A DNA stretch of 64,000 bases from Bacillota bacterium (GTDB lineage: Bacteria; Bacillota; Clostridia; Clostridiales; Clostridiaceae): assembly GCA_023445445.1 (NCBI GenBank), contig JAEXLD010000043.1, forward strand, positions 1 to 64,000, given 5' to 3'. Below, piece by piece: positions 35,836-45,861 of the stretch (position 1 is its first letter; each line of letters begins with the position of its first letter). Below the pieces are notes generated by a model. It saw only the letters and a program-made list of their open reading frames with translations. It searched no databases and was not told the origin of the DNA. A program made the translations under genes and the position numbers.

Positions 35836-36934
35836 TGTCTAAACATCCCTTTACAGCAGCTAAAATTTCATTTCTTGTTGTTTCATCTACTATCTTATCT
35901 ATTATAGGATTGAATGCACCTTCAATTATTATTCTTCTTGCATCACTATAGCTTAATCCTCTGCTCATTAAATAAAACAATTTATTTTCATCTATTTTTC
36001 CTGAAGCAGCTGCGTGTTCCCCTGATACATCATCTTCCTCACATAATAACAATGGAAGTGCCTTTGCTTTTGCTTTTGGTGATAATAGCATGCAGTACTC
36101 TTCTTCTGCTCCTGCACTCTTAGATGCTCCTCTTTTAAAATCTATAGTCCCTCTAAAGATTTTACTTGCTTCTCCCTTTAATGCGCCTTTTGTTGTAATT
36201 TGAGATTTGCTTCTTATGCCTTTATGAGTAACTACATAATTCATATCAATTATCTTTTTATCTCCACCAAGATAAATTGAACTTAAATTAGTTTCTGAAC
36301 TATCTTCAATTAAATCTCCATGATAATTTGTAATGCTGACTTTTCCACCTAAATCTATTGAGAGGAAATCAACATTTCCATAACTATTAATATCTGAAAG
36401 ATTTGAATCTATATTTACAGTGTTATTGTTTAATAAGTTTACTTTAACAACTTGTATATTACTACTATTTTTACCGAATATTTTGCATACTCCATTACGA
36501 TATCCACTAACATCGTCCATTGAATTATATTTAATAATAATCTTTGCTTCTGATTCTTCTTCAGCAACTACTAATATATTATCTACTAACGTACTATTTT
36601 CCTTATCCATATTAAATTCTAAAATAATTGGCTCTTGTACCTTTGCTCTTCTATCTATATTAATAAGAAAACCTTTGTTAAAATCAAATTCTCCTTGATT
36701 AACTAATTCTTCTGAAGCTCCATATATAAACTTTTTATTTAAAGGAAATACTTTTCCTTTTTTAAATTCTTCAATTGTAACTCCATCTAAATCATTACCA
36801 GTTACTTTATAATTATTAAATTCTCCAATTTCAGGAGCATCATAATCCTTTAATGTTATATCATTAATCTTTAACCAGCTTTTAGTTCTTACAGGAGTCT
36901 TATTAATATTATTAAAACTTATATTACTGCTCAT
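35828..36934 (-). CDS. sufD: Fe-S assembly protein SufD
   Basis: A 368-residue beta-helix protein of the SufB/SufD family (residues 110-300 a string of short strands), ending with FYLMSRGLSYSDARRIIIEG, the family C-terminal helix motif. SufD pairs with SufB and SufC in the SufBC2D scaffold and is needed for iron acquisition. The start overlaps the sufB stop by one base. It is a little shorter than enterobacterial SufD. Confidence 0.93.
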   Translation of the reverse strand: MSSNISFNNINKTPVRTKSWLKINDITLKDYDAPEIGEFNNYKVTGNDLDGVTIEEFKKGKVFPLNKKFIYGASEELVNQGEFDFNKGFLINIDRRAKVQEPIILEFNMDKENSTLVDNILVVAEEESEAKIIIKYNSMDDVSGYRNGVCKIFGKNSSNIQVVKVNLLNNNTVNIDSNLSDINSYGNVDFLSIDLGGKVSITNYHGDLIEDSSETNLSSIYLGGDKKIIDMNYVVTHKGIRSKSQITTKGALKGEASKIFRGTIDFKRGASKSAGAEEEYCMLLSPKAKAKALPLLLCEEDDVSGEHAAASGKIDENKLFYLMSRGLSYSDARRIIIEGAFNPIIDKIVDETTRNEILAAVKGCLDNE

Positions 36935-38343
36935 TATCCTATGCTCCCTTCTAATTCAAGCTTAATTAAGTTGTTCATTTCTACTGCGTATTCTAATGGT
37001 AATTCCTTTGATATAGGTTCTACGAATCCTCTTACTATCATTGCCTTAGCTTCTTCTTCAGAAATACCCCTGCTCATTAAGTAGAATATAGCATCATCAC
37101 TAATCTTACCAATTTTAGCTTCATGTCCTATTTCAACATTATCATTCATCAAGTCTATAACTGGAATAGTATCTGATTTAGATATATTATCTAGCATCAA
37201 TGATTCACAGGATACAACTGATTTAGAATTATAAGCATTTGCATTTACCTTAACTACACCTCTGTAAGTTGCATTTCCTCCACTTTTAGAAATGGATTTT
37301 GAATTAATTGTTGATGAAGTATTTGGTGCTGCATGAATTATTTTTGCTCCAGTATCTAAGTTTTGTCCCTTACCTGCAAATGATACTCCAGTAAATTCTG
37401 CTCTTGCGCCTTCTCCCTTTAATATACTCATTGGGTATAGCATAGAAATTCTTGAACCAAATGAACCTGATACCCATTCAATTCTACCATTCTTTTCAAC
37501 TATTGCTCTCTTAGTATTTAGGTTAAGCATATTCTTAGACCAGTTTTCTATAGTACTGTATCTTAAAGTTGCTCCTTCTTTTACAAATAATTCAACACAT
37601 CCAGCATGTAAATTAGTAACATTATACTTAGGTGCTGAACATCCTTCTATAAAATGTAAGCTTGCTCCTTCTTCTACTATTATTAGTGTATGTTCAAATT
37701 GTCCTGCCCCTGGGGAATTTAATCTAAAGTATGATTGTAGTGGTATATCTACATGTACTCCCTTAGGTACATAAACAAATGATCCACCTGACCAAACTGC
37801 TCCATGTAGAGCTGCAAATTTATGATCACTTGGAGCTACACATTTCATAAAGTACTTTTTAACTATATCTTCATATTCTCTAACTGCAGTTTCCATATCA
37901 GTATAAACTACACCTTGTTTTACTAAGTCTTCTTTTATACTGTGATAAACAACTTCAGAGTCATATTGTGCTCCTACTCCAGCTAGTGATTTCTTTTCAG
38001 CTTCTGGAATACCTAAAAGATCAAAGGTTTTTTTAATTTCTTCAGGAACTTCTTCCCAGCTACCATTTAGTTTAGATTTTGGTCTAACATATGTTACTAT
38101 ATTATCCATATCTAACTCATCTAAGGATGGTCCCCAAGTTGGTAATTTAATTTCATTATATATATCAAGAGATTTTAATCTAAAATCTTTCATCCATTCT
38201 GGTTCATTTTTCTCCTTAGAAATAGTTTCTACTATTTCTTTTGTTAAGCCCTTATCGGCTTTAAAATCAAATTTATCTTCGTTTTTTACGTCGTAAATTC
38301 CTCTTTCTACATCTTCGACGTAAGTCTTCTTTTTAATTTCCAA
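36934..38343 (-). CDS. sufB: Fe-S scaffold protein SufB
   Basis: A 469-residue protein with strongly conserved SufB stretches: VAPSDHKFAALHGAVWSGGS, VPKGVHVDIPLQSYFR, SVVSCESLMLDN (the Cys implicated in cluster assembly), and AIFYLMSRGISEEEAKAMIV. SufB is the scaffold on which new 4Fe-4S clusters are built with SufC and SufD. It starts 17 bases after sufC behind AGGAGG. Confidence 0.97.
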   Translation of the reverse strand: MEIKKKTYVEDVERGIYDVKNEDKFDFKADKGLTKEIVETISKEKNEPEWMKDFRLKSLDIYNEIKLPTWGPSLDELDMDNIVTYVRPKSKLNGSWEEVPEEIKKTFDLLGIPEAEKKSLAGVGAQYDSEVVYHSIKEDLVKQGVVYTDMETAVREYEDIVKKYFMKCVAPSDHKFAALHGAVWSGGSFVYVPKGVHVDIPLQSYFRLNSPGAGQFEHTLIIVEEGASLHFIEGCSAPKYNVTNLHAGCVELFVKEGATLRYSTIENWSKNMLNLNTKRAIVEKNGRIEWVSGSFGSRISMLYPMSILKGEGARAEFTGVSFAGKGQNLDTGAKIIHAAPNTSSTINSKSISKSGGNATYRGVVKVNANAYNSKSVVSCESLMLDNISKSDTIPVIDLMNDNVEIGHEAKIGKISDDAIFYLMSRGISEEEAKAMIVRGFVEPISKELPLEYAVEMNNLIKLELEGSIG

Positions 38344-38360
38344 AGTAAGTCACCTCCTGC

Positions 38361-39110
38361 TTAAATTGCTTCTGCCTTAAAAGCTTCATATCCATTTTCT
38401 TGAATTTCATCTGCTAAAGTAGCATCTCCTGTTTTAACGATTTTACCATCAACTAAAACATGAACATAATCTGGATTTAAACCTTCAAGAATCTTATTAT
38501 TATGAGTTATTATTAATACTCCATTTTCTTCATTAGCAAACATTTTAATACCTTCAGATACTATTCTAACTGCATCTACGTCTAAGCCTGAATCTGTTTC
38601 ATCCAATATAGCTAACTTAGGATTTAACATAAGCATTTGTAAAATTTCATTCTTTTTCTTTTCTCCACCTGAGAATCCTACATTTAAATATCTCTTTGAA
38701 TATTCAGGATTCATCTTTAATTCTTTCATATTGTTCTTTAAGTCCTTATCAAACTTTAAGTACTTAATTAATTGGCCTTCTTTTGCAATTTTTGCACTTC
38801 TTATAAAGTTTTCCACTGTTATTCCTGGAACTTCTTCAGGTGTTTGGAAAGATAAAAATAAGCCCTTCTTAGCTCTTTCATCAGTTTTAAGCTCTGTAAT
38901 ATCTTCCCCCTCAAAAGTAATTTCTCCTGAAACTCTTTCATACTTAGGATGAGCCATTAAAATATTAGCTAAAGTGGATTTTCCTGCTCCATTTGGTCCC
39001 ATAATTACATGTATTTCACCCTTGTTAATTTTTAAATCAAGTCCTTTTAATATTTCTTTACCTTCTACAGCTGTTTTTAATCCATTTATATTTAATAAAT
39101 TATCCTTCAT
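38361..39110 (-). CDS. sufC: Fe-S assembly ATPase SufC
   Basis: A 249-residue ABC-type ATPase with Walker A GPNGAGKSTL, the SufC signature FSGGEKKKNEILQM, Walker B LAILDETDSGLDVDA and switch His ITHN. It binds SufB and SufD and powers cluster assembly. As the first gene of the operon it sits behind AAGGAG and a promoter-like sequence at about 39200. Confidence 0.97.
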   Translation of the reverse strand: MKDNLLNINGLKTAVEGKEILKGLDLKINKGEIHVIMGPNGAGKSTLANILMAHPKYERVSGEITFEGEDITELKTDERAKKGLFLSFQTPEEVPGITVENFIRSAKIAKEGQLIKYLKFDKDLKNNMKELKMNPEYSKRYLNVGFSGGEKKKNEILQMLMLNPKLAILDETDSGLDVDAVRIVSEGIKMFANEENGVLIITHNNKILEGLNPDYVHVLVDGKIVKTGDATLADEIQENGYEAFKAEAI

Positions 39111-39197
39111 TTTTACATCTCCTTGTTATAGTTATCATTTATTTCATTTATTTATTTATTTTGTTTAAATCTTATCATTTTAGTCTGAATTAACTAT

Positions 39198-39226
39198 ATC
39201 ATACTAAATTACTAAGAATTAATCAA
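39198..39226 (-). promoter_or_regulatory. Putative promoter of the SUF operon
   Basis: TTGATT (39226-39221), 17-base spacer, TATGAT (39203-39198), about 88 bases before sufC. TTAATTCAGACTAA just downstream is a weak dyad that might be an operator for an Rrf2-type regulator; I could not match it to a known site. Confidence 0.5.
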
Positions 39227-39388
39227 CTTTTTTTTAAATTATTACAGTAGATAATAGCCAATTATTTATTAATATCTTATATTAGCTTTATATTGCTAAT
39301 TTTTATTTCAATTTATACAAAAAAGGTTCAAATATCATGTTCATTATTACTTTTTATAATATGGAAATATAATTAGCATAAAAGAAAA

Positions 39389-39410
39389 AGAGGCTGCCTA
39401 AACAGCCTCT
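39389..39410 (-). terminator. Terminator of the GNAT gene
   Basis: AGAGGCTG/CAGCCTCT stem with CCTAAA loop followed on the minus strand by TTTTTCTTTT. Confidence 0.82.
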
Positions 39411-39449
39411 AACAATTATTTTACATTATTCATTGTGCCTCAGCACATT

Positions 39450-40001
39450 CTAAAGTTCTTTAGCTAAAACATATCTTCTTAATCCACCATATTTAATCTT
39501 TTCTTTTTTAATTTCATATCCTAATTTTTTAAATGTATCTACACTATATTTATTATAAGGAGATGCTGTAGATGTTAATAACTTCACCCTATCTTCCTTC
39601 GCTATCTCTTCTATCTTTTTACATAATATTTTTTGAAGTCCATTTCCCCTAAACTCACTTCTAACAACAGTAGATTCTACTTGTGCAACCTTAAGTAATA
39701 GTTCTCCTTGCAATCCTAAATCATATCCATAATTTCCTTTTTCATATCCCTTTTTCACATAAACAGCCATTGCAATTAAAGTATCTTCTTCATCTACATA
39801 TCCAATTATTTTTCCACCACTTTTTAGATAATTAATAAATTCTTCTCTTTCCGTTGGAGCATATAATTGCTTATCCTCTAATCCATTAATAATTATTTCT
39901 TGCAATTCAATTATTTCATCTATATTATTTAAATCTAAAATTTTGTACCTAGCATTAACTATATTACCAGATTTATTTTTAAGCTTTAGTATCTCTTCCA
40001 A
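39450..40001 (-). CDS. GNAT family N-acetyltransferase
   Basis: A 183-residue protein with the GNAT acetyl-CoA motif VRSEFRGNGLQKILCKKIEE near residue 113 and a following SPYNKYSVDTFKKLGY segment near 145. The N-terminal 35 residues contact the domain of an unknown acceptor. I use the TTG at 40001, six bases after AAGGAGGGGG; no ATG fits. It stands alone next to the alpha/beta hydrolase gene on the same strand. Confidence 0.87.
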   Translation of the reverse strand: MEEILKLKNKSGNIVNARYKILDLNNIDEIIELQEIIINGLEDKQLYAPTEREEFINYLKSGGKIIGYVDEEDTLIAMAVYVKKGYEKGNYGYDLGLQGELLLKVAQVESTVVRSEFRGNGLQKILCKKIEEIAKEDRVKLLTSTASPYNKYSVDTFKKLGYEIKKEKIKYGGLRRYVLAKEL

Positions 40002-40066
40002 ATTTCCCCCTCCTTTTCACCTCTATATTATAATATTTCAATAATATTAAAGTTGTTAATATAAAT

Positions 40067-41041
40067 CTAATTATCTTTTGTTTTTATAAAATCAAAAATA
40101 ATCTCTAAATATGCTTCTAGTATATCATTATTTTCTAAATATATTTCATGCTTAGCCTTATTAAATTTAACTAACCTTGCTTTATTACATCTTTTAATAA
40201 ACTTATTAATTCCTCTAGCTCCTACTAACTCATCTCTTCCACTTTGGAATAGTATTACTTCAGCCTTAATTTTACTTATATTTTTCTTTTTTAATATATT
40301 TATAACAGCTTTTAAAGACTCATATAACCATCTATAAGATCCTCCACCTCGTTGTATCTTTTCATTTCCAACTATCTCCTTATAATAATATGTATATCTA
40401 CTTTCATTAGATGTAGATGCCAAAAAGAAATCATATGTACTATCATAGGGCATATTACCTAAAATAAAATCATCTCCTTTTCCTCTTAGCAATTGAAACT
40501 TGGCTAAGGCTATTGCTAAAAAATTTGGAACCTTTCCTACTGATATTTCTAGCATTGGTGATGATAAAATAGCTTTAGTAAAATATTCTGGGTGTTTTTC
40601 AAGAAACATTATTCCAATTGCACCTCCCATAGAATGGGCGAATAAATATAAATCCTTATTTTTATTTTTCAATACTTCTTTATCTATAAATAACTTTAAA
40701 TCATTAACATAATAATTAAAATCTTCAACATTTATTTGTGTATTATTTTTTCCTAGACATCCAGATCTTCCATGCCCTCTATGCTCCATAATAAATGTAG
40801 AATACCCTTCATTGGTAAAGTAATATATTAATTCATAATACTTTTCTATACATTCTGTAAAACCATGACAAATTACTATTCTTCCCTTTTCATTTTTCAC
40901 CTTATATTTTTCAAAATATATTTTATTATTTTTCTCTCCTCTAAAATATCCATAGGATTTTATATATGAAAGTTTTTTCTTAACATCAGAAACAACATCT
41001 TCATCCATTCCAAAATTCATTATATATTTTCCATTTATCAT
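40067..41041 (-). CDS. Alpha/beta hydrolase, monoacylglycerol-lipase/lysophospholipase type
   Basis: A 324-residue serine hydrolase. The oxyanion region is ICHGFTE near residue 57, MEHRGHGRSGC follows near 85, and the nucleophile elbow is FAHSMGGAIG near 139. Later acid and His candidates are SGRDELVGARG and KAKHEIYLE. This is the PldB/monoglyceride lipase pattern (Hydrolase_4), cleaving lysophospholipids or monoacylglycerols; no signal peptide, so cytoplasmic. The ATG is preceded by AGAGG. Confidence 0.88.
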   Translation of the reverse strand: MINGKYIMNFGMDEDVVSDVKKKLSYIKSYGYFRGEKNNKIYFEKYKVKNEKGRIVICHGFTECIEKYYELIYYFTNEGYSTFIMEHRGHGRSGCLGKNNTQINVEDFNYYVNDLKLFIDKEVLKNKNKDLYLFAHSMGGAIGIMFLEKHPEYFTKAILSSPMLEISVGKVPNFLAIALAKFQLLRGKGDDFILGNMPYDSTYDFFLASTSNESRYTYYYKEIVGNEKIQRGGGSYRWLYESLKAVINILKKKNISKIKAEVILFQSGRDELVGARGINKFIKRCNKARLVKFNKAKHEIYLENNDILEAYLEIIFDFIKTKDN

Positions 41042-41113
41042 TTGTTGTACCTCTTAAAATTTGATACTTATTATGTTTCCTCCTTTTATTAAATTTATTT
41101 ATATATAATGAAA

Positions 41114-41132
41114 AGAGCTGAATAACAGCTCT
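41114..41132 (-). terminator. Short hairpin terminator after the NUDIX gene
   Basis: AGAGCTG/CAGCTCT stem followed by T-rich sequence on the minus strand. Confidence 0.65.
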
Positions 41133-41135
41133 ATA

Positions 41136-41723
41136 CTAGGGATTTAATATAAAATTTTGAATTGCCATTAATGCTTTTACATCTATATTTTCTTTGGACT
41201 TAATAAGTTCTTTTGCATCTTCTTTAGTAAGCATAACTACTTCGATATCTTCATCTTCTTCTAGATTTTCTTTTGAAATAGTTCCTTTACATGTACATTT
41301 CACTAAGGCTATGGATTCATCTGTCATTCCTGCGGAAACATAAACCTTCTCACTTGTTCCTTCCTTATCAATTTCTATAAGATCTAAGCCTGTTTCTTCT
41401 TTAAGTTCTCTTTTAACGGCTTCTTCAAAGCCTTCATTTCCGTCAACTAATCCAGCTGGTAATTCTATAACATAATCATTAATAGGTACTCTAAATTGCC
41501 TAATAACTACTAGCTTATTTTCATCTACATGTTCTGCAATTATTACAACAGCATCTATTTTATCCTCTTCCTTATTAAAGAATTTATTTTCTAAGGTTTC
41601 TAAATCTTTTCTTGAGGCTATTGTCCAATTTTTTAAATTTCCTTTTTTATTAATATAGTCTGCACTATATAAGGATAAAAACTTATTTTTTGATAATACT
41701 TTAATTTTTTTAACTCTACTCAT
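41136..41723 (-). CDS. NUDIX hydrolase (ADP-ribose pyrophosphatase-like)
   Basis: A 195-residue protein with a complete Nudix box (GX5EX7REUXEEXGU) running from the Gly of PAGLVDGNE to REL-KEETGL near residues 98-120, preceded by VVIRQFRVPINDYVIELPAG. That upstream pattern is typical of ADP-ribose pyrophosphatases, which hydrolyse ADP-ribose to AMP and ribose 5-phosphate. The final part is charged and less conserved. It is a single-gene unit opposite the AI-2E gene. Confidence 0.9.
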   Translation of the reverse strand: MSRVKKIKVLSKNKFLSLYSADYINKKGNLKNWTIASRKDLETLENKFFNKEEDKIDAVVIIAEHVDENKLVVIRQFRVPINDYVIELPAGLVDGNEGFEEAVKRELKEETGLDLIEIDKEGTSEKVYVSAGMTDESIALVKCTCKGTISKENLEEDEDIEVVMLTKEDAKELIKSKENIDVKALMAIQNFILNP

Positions 41724-41878
41724 TATTTCATCTCCATTATAGCTATAGTCTAATCATACCTTTTACTTATATTTTACTTTTATTTTATAATTCATTCAAC
41801 TTTATGACTAGTAATCCTTCTATTATTGTTTTAAAATTAATATATTGTACTAATTTTACATATTGGAGGATATTGAGT

Positions 41879-43015
41879 TTGAAAGAAATAAATAAAAAAT
41901 TTAAAGAAAATCTTTTATTAGGAACCTATTTACTTATTCTTTATTTTATTTTGTTAAATATTAAAGGGGTAATGTTAGCTTTAGGTGGTATTCTAAGTAT
42001 TATTAGCCCTTTTATAACTGCTTTTGCTATGGCATTTGTTTTGAATTTACCAATGACCTTTTTCGAAAGAAAAGTTTTCAATTTTTTAGACAAGGAAAAA
42101 TCTAGCTTTGTTAGAGGGCTTAAAAGGCCATTATCTATTTTAGCTACATTTGTAACTGTAATTGGATTAATTGTAGCTCTAATACTATTTGTGGTACCTC
42201 AAATAGTATCAAGCCTTTCTACACTACTTGATGCAGTACCTGGTTACATGGACTCCTTCGAAAATTTACTAAACCAATATCTTTCCTCTACAGAGATATT
42301 GCAAAACATTTATGATACTTTAATGAATACATGGCAAGAACTATTAAAATTTTTCGCTAATTTCCTAAGCACTTCATTAACTGGAATTTTAAATACTACA
42401 GTTTCTATAACTAGTGGATTTATAAACTTTATATTATCCTTAGTTTTAACTATATATATGTTAGCTAGTAAAGAAACTTTAATATATCAAATTAAAAAAA
42501 CATTATATGCATTTATTAATACTACTATTGTAGATAAAATTTTAAGTATAGGTAGACTTGCAAATACTACTTTTGCAAAATTTATTACTGGCCAATGTAT
42601 TGAAGCAGTTATTTTAGGTGTACTATGTTTCATTGGAATGACTATTTTTAGAATGCCATATTCCTTGCTAGTAAGTGTTCTTATAGGGGTAACAGCTTTA
42701 ATACCTGTCTTTGGAGCATTTATAGGTACAATTCCAGCTGTATTCCTAATCCTAATAATAAATCCTATACAAGCTCTATGGTTTATAGTATTTATTTTGT
42801 GCTTACAACAATTTGAAGGTAATATTATTTATCCAAGGGTTGTAGGTAATTCTGTTGGACTTTCAGCAATATGGGTAATGCTTGCAATGTTAGTTGGTGG
42901 TAGTACCTTAGGTTTAATCGGTATGTTAATTGGTATTCCTCTGTTTAGTGTTGCTTACCAGTTAATTAAGGATTATACTAATAAAAGATTACGTAAAAAA
43001 GAAGTGAAACTATAA
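41879..43015 (+). CDS. AI-2E/PerM family transporter (second paralogue)
   Basis: A 378-residue membrane protein of the same family as the one at 24332, sharing the C-terminal block LIPVFGAFIGTIPAVFLI, NPIQALWF, QQFEGNIIYPRVVGNSVGLS. It has seven to eight transmembrane helices and an extramembrane loop after the third. I start it at TTG 41879, nine bases after GGAGG. The upstream frame has no binding site. Family members move ions or small metabolites; transport of AI-2 should not be assumed although luxS lies 10 kb away. Confidence 0.87.
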   Translation: MKEINKKFKENLLLGTYLLILYFILLNIKGVMLALGGILSIISPFITAFAMAFVLNLPMTFFERKVFNFLDKEKSSFVRGLKRPLSILATFVTVIGLIVALILFVVPQIVSSLSTLLDAVPGYMDSFENLLNQYLSSTEILQNIYDTLMNTWQELLKFFANFLSTSLTGILNTTVSITSGFINFILSLVLTIYMLASKETLIYQIKKTLYAFINTTIVDKILSIGRLANTTFAKFITGQCIEAVILGVLCFIGMTIFRMPYSLLVSVLIGVTALIPVFGAFIGTIPAVFLILIINPIQALWFIVFILCLQQFEGNIIYPRVVGNSVGLSAIWVMLAMLVGGSTLGLIGMLIGIPLFSVAYQLIKDYTNKRLRKKEVKL

Positions 43016-43060
43016 GTCATTAAATAACTATAATTATACCTAGACACTTTTTTATATAAA

Positions 43061-43115
43061 AATTAAAGGAGCTATAACTAACAGATTCTATCTACTAGTT
43101 ATAGCTCCTTTAATT
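43061..43115 (+). terminator. Long-stem terminator after the PerM-type gene
   Basis: Perfect 20-bp stem (43061-43080 with 43096-43115) followed by TTTTC; an element copy (43116-43170) follows it. Confidence 0.82.
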
Positions 43116-43170
43116 TTCAAAACTACTGAAAGTAGTTTTTACCTTAATTATACATTATGCATTAAGCATC
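43116..43170. repeat. Short copy of the dispersed palindromic element
   Basis: AAAACTAC-TGA-AAGTAGTTTT dyad followed by TACCTTAATTATACATTATGCATTAAGCATCATTCATT. It shares ACCTTAATT and the ATTATGCATTA wording with the copies near 8745 and 55550. Confidence 0.5.
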
Positions 43171-43175
43171 ATTCA

Positions 43176-44090
43176 TTACTTTTCATCTATTTTATTTAGT
43201 ATTTCAAAACATAATTTATGGGTTTCTAATGAATCTTCTATGGTAAGCTTATCTTGATTGTGATTTTTAACAGCCTTTAAGAATTCCTTAATTATAACTT
43301 CAAAGCCTCTTCTATAAAGAATAGTATCCCAGTCATTAAACTTTAATGTCTTTTCAGTATTTTCTGATAGTACACTAGAGTTAATTAAATCTCTTACTAT
43401 TACCTTTGTTCCTGAAGCATAGTACTCTAGTACTTCTTCATTAGCTCCGTTTTCTCTGTTCATCATAGCGACACAAGTGGTTTTATCATTTCCTAAAGTA
43501 ACAATTAAATTATATAATAATCCATCTTTCTTTTTAGCAGAAACATTTAATATTTCTAATTTATCTTTTGCTAGAAATCTAATTGTATCTAGAACATGTA
43601 TAAAATCATCTAAAACAAAAACCATTGGGTCCTTAGGGCTATTTAATCTGTTTTTTTCTAATTTTATTATTGAAGGTAATCCCATGTTCTCTAAATTAGA
43701 ATACATAGGTGCAAATCTTCTATTAAATCCAATCATAAATATCTTATTTTTTTCTTTAGCTAATTTAGATAATCTAATAGCATCTTCATAACTATAACTT
43801 ATAGGCTTATCAACATATACATGAATATTATTATTTATTAACTTTTCAATTATTTCTGCATGACTTTCCGTAGCTGTATGAATAAATGCTGCTTCTATAT
43901 TTTTATTTATTAGTTCATCAACTGAAGCTACATATTCTGAAATTCTGTATTTATCTGAGTAATACTTAAGCTTATTTATGTTTCTAGTGCAAAAAACCAC
44001 TTCTACATTCTCTAAAGAAGTAATTACTGGTAAATATGCTTTTTCACAAATATTTCCTAGTCCAATTATACCTATTTTCAAAACCTTCAC
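43176..44090 (-). CDS. Gfo/Idh/MocA family NAD(P)-dependent oxidoreductase
   Basis: A 304-residue protein with an N-terminal Rossmann fold (IGIIGLGNICEKAYLPVI), the family EKP-like motif as VDKPISYSYEDA near residue 95, and the GFNRRFAPMY segment near 123. Members oxidise sugars, inositols or sugar phosphates or act on nucleotide sugars. The substrate is not evident, and no sugar genes lie nearby. The start at ATG 44090 is 11 bases after the GGDEF/HD-GYP stop. Confidence 0.9.
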   Translation of the reverse strand: MKVLKIGIIGLGNICEKAYLPVITSLENVEVVFCTRNINKLKYYSDKYRISEYVASVDELINKNIEAAFIHTATESHAEIIEKLINNNIHVYVDKPISYSYEDAIRLSKLAKEKNKIFMIGFNRRFAPMYSNLENMGLPSIIKLEKNRLNSPKDPMVFVLDDFIHVLDTIRFLAKDKLEILNVSAKKKDGLLYNLIVTLGNDKTTCVAMMNRENGANEEVLEYYASGTKVIVRDLINSSVLSENTEKTLKFNDWDTILYRRGFEVIIKEFLKAVKNHNQDKLTIEDSLETHKLCFEILNKIDEK

Positions 44091-44101
44091 CCCAAACTTT
44101 A

Positions 44102-45805
44102 TTAAATTAAAGTATCTAACTTATCTTTATTCTCATCGATTACTTCTATAAACTTTTCTGCTATTTCAGGATCAAATTGTATCCCTTTGTATTTTTTAAT
44201 TTCTTCCATGGCTTCTTCATATGTCTTTCTAACGTTATATGGTCTATTTGAAGTCATAGCGTCAAAACTATCTACTACACAAAGAACCCTAGCCAAATAA
44301 GGAATTTCATTTCCCTTTAAATTATTTGGATATCCTGTTCCATTATATTTTTCATGATGATGTAATATAATAGGTACAACAGCTTCTAAGGATTTTACAG
44401 GTTTAATAATTTCTATACCATCTTCAGGGTGCTTCTTAAGAGTTTTCCATTCTTCATCCGATAATGGCATTCTTTTCGTTAAAATTTCCTTAGAAATATT
44501 GATTTTACCTATATCATGCATATAAGCACTATAAATTAGTATTTTCTTATCATTTTCATCTAATTCTAATTTATCAGATAATAATCTACAATAAAGAACA
44601 ACTCTTTCTGAATGTCCATATGTATATCTATCCTTGGCATTTATTACACTAATTAATGTTTTTATAGAGGCTATTAATTCTATATCTTGTTGATCTATAT
44701 CTGAACTAATTTCATCTAATATAGAAGTGTATGTTTCAACTCTATTTTTCATAAAGAATTTAGCTCTATACAATGCATCATCTGCACTTTTTATAAGAGT
44801 AATATCATCCTTTGCTTTATCAGGATAAACAGATATCCCCATTGATACAGTTAAAATACCATTAGGTTGATTTTCTTCACCTTCAAATTTAGTATTTTCT
44901 ATAATCAGCCTAATTTTATCTGCTATAAGTACAGCTTTATCTTCATTTGTATCAGGTAAGATTATTGCAAATTCTTCTCCACCATATCTAGCTGCTATAT
45001 CATTTTTCCTTAAATTATCTCTTAATATTTTTCCTATAGTTCTTAAAACTTCATCTCCCATTTGATGACCATTTAAATCATTGTAGTGTTTAAAATAATC
45101 TATATCAACAAATACCATCGAAACAGGTTTATTGTATTTCTTTGATAATGCTACTTTCTCTTTTAATTTATCATGAAAATACCTATGGTTATATACTTCA
45201 GTTAAACCATCCTTATTTACAAGCTCTTCTAATTTGTTTATATGCTCTCCCTCAATCTTAACATAAAAACCTAGGGGCCATGCAGTTAAGATAAATATTC
45301 CTGATAAAATTAAATCATTTTGAAAATATTCATTAACTACATTACCTTTGTTTTCAAAACAAATAATATCCATTGCTAATATTAAAACTGATGAAATTAT
45401 AGCAACTGTTATTCCATTTTTTAAACCAAGTTGTATAGTCGAAGTAGTAATTATAAATAAAAATATATATTTATATTGACTTTCATTAGCTCCAGAAAAA
45501 CCTATAGCTATAAAAAACACAGCAATAAAAACTAAGTTTTCTATAAACATTATATATTTATAATTTTTTCTATTCATTCTATTTCTTGTAGGAAATGACC
45601 ATAAAAGATATATAAATAACAATATTAATCCAGCTATAAATATTCCCATAGATGCAGTTTGCTTTTCAAGAAAACCATTGTCAATTTTTTCTTCATCAAA
45701 AAAGTATTGAAAAAATATAATTCCAGTGAACATTAATGATGCTAATTTTACTACTGATACCATATCATTTATTTCTTTTAATCTATTACTTTTTATACTT
45801 ACCAT
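44102..45805 (-). CDS. Membrane GGDEF and HD-GYP protein (cyclic di-GMP synthesis and breakdown)
   Basis: About 567 residues: six to seven transmembrane helices (20-190), a GGDEF domain with active-site GGEEF and an intact inhibitory RxxD five residues before it (RKND-IAARY-GGEEF), then an HD-GYP domain with HDIGKI and HHEKYNGTGYP (Asn where Asp is usual in the GYP loop). It therefore carries both diguanylate cyclase and phosphodiesterase modules. ATG 45805 fits AAAGAG spacing better than ATG 45814. It follows the agr operon terminator. Confidence 0.92.
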   Translation of the reverse strand: MVSIKSNRLKEINDMVSVVKLASLMFTGIIFFQYFFDEEKIDNGFLEKQTASMGIFIAGLILLFIYLLWSFPTRNRMNRKNYKYIMFIENLVFIAVFFIAIGFSGANESQYKYIFLFIITTSTIQLGLKNGITVAIISSVLILAMDIICFENKGNVVNEYFQNDLILSGIFILTAWPLGFYVKIEGEHINKLEELVNKDGLTEVYNHRYFHDKLKEKVALSKKYNKPVSMVFVDIDYFKHYNDLNGHQMGDEVLRTIGKILRDNLRKNDIAARYGGEEFAIILPDTNEDKAVLIADKIRLIIENTKFEGEENQPNGILTVSMGISVYPDKAKDDITLIKSADDALYRAKFFMKNRVETYTSILDEISSDIDQQDIELIASIKTLISVINAKDRYTYGHSERVVLYCRLLSDKLELDENDKKILIYSAYMHDIGKINISKEILTKRMPLSDEEWKTLKKHPEDGIEIIKPVKSLEAVVPIILHHHEKYNGTGYPNNLKGNEIPYLARVLCVVDSFDAMTSNRPYNVRKTYEEAMEEIKKYKGIQFDPEIAEKFIEVIDENKDKLDTLI

Positions 45806-45831
45806 AGTCATCATCTCTTTCTATGCCAAAT

Positions 45832-45855
45832 AAAGATCGGAAAAATCCGACCTTT
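45832..45855 (-). terminator. Terminator of the agr operon
   Basis: Ten-base-pair stem with one G-U pair (45832-45841 with 45846-45855), directly after agrD and before the GGDEF/HD-GYP gene. Confidence 0.78.
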
Positions 45856-45861
45856 ATTTAA

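Larger units (their letters stand above)
39111..39449. other. Intergenic stretch: sufC leader, GNAT terminator
   Basis: The 339-base gap holds the suf promoter and leader at its left end and a GNAT-gene hairpin at 39389. Between about 39240 and 39380 I see no gene, repeat or clear RNA structure. Confidence 0.6.

Noticed and set aside
24332..43015. Reading the two AI-2E proteins as AI-2 exporters because luxS is nearby
   Set aside because: The family name is broader than its proven function, and the genes are far apart and in different operons.
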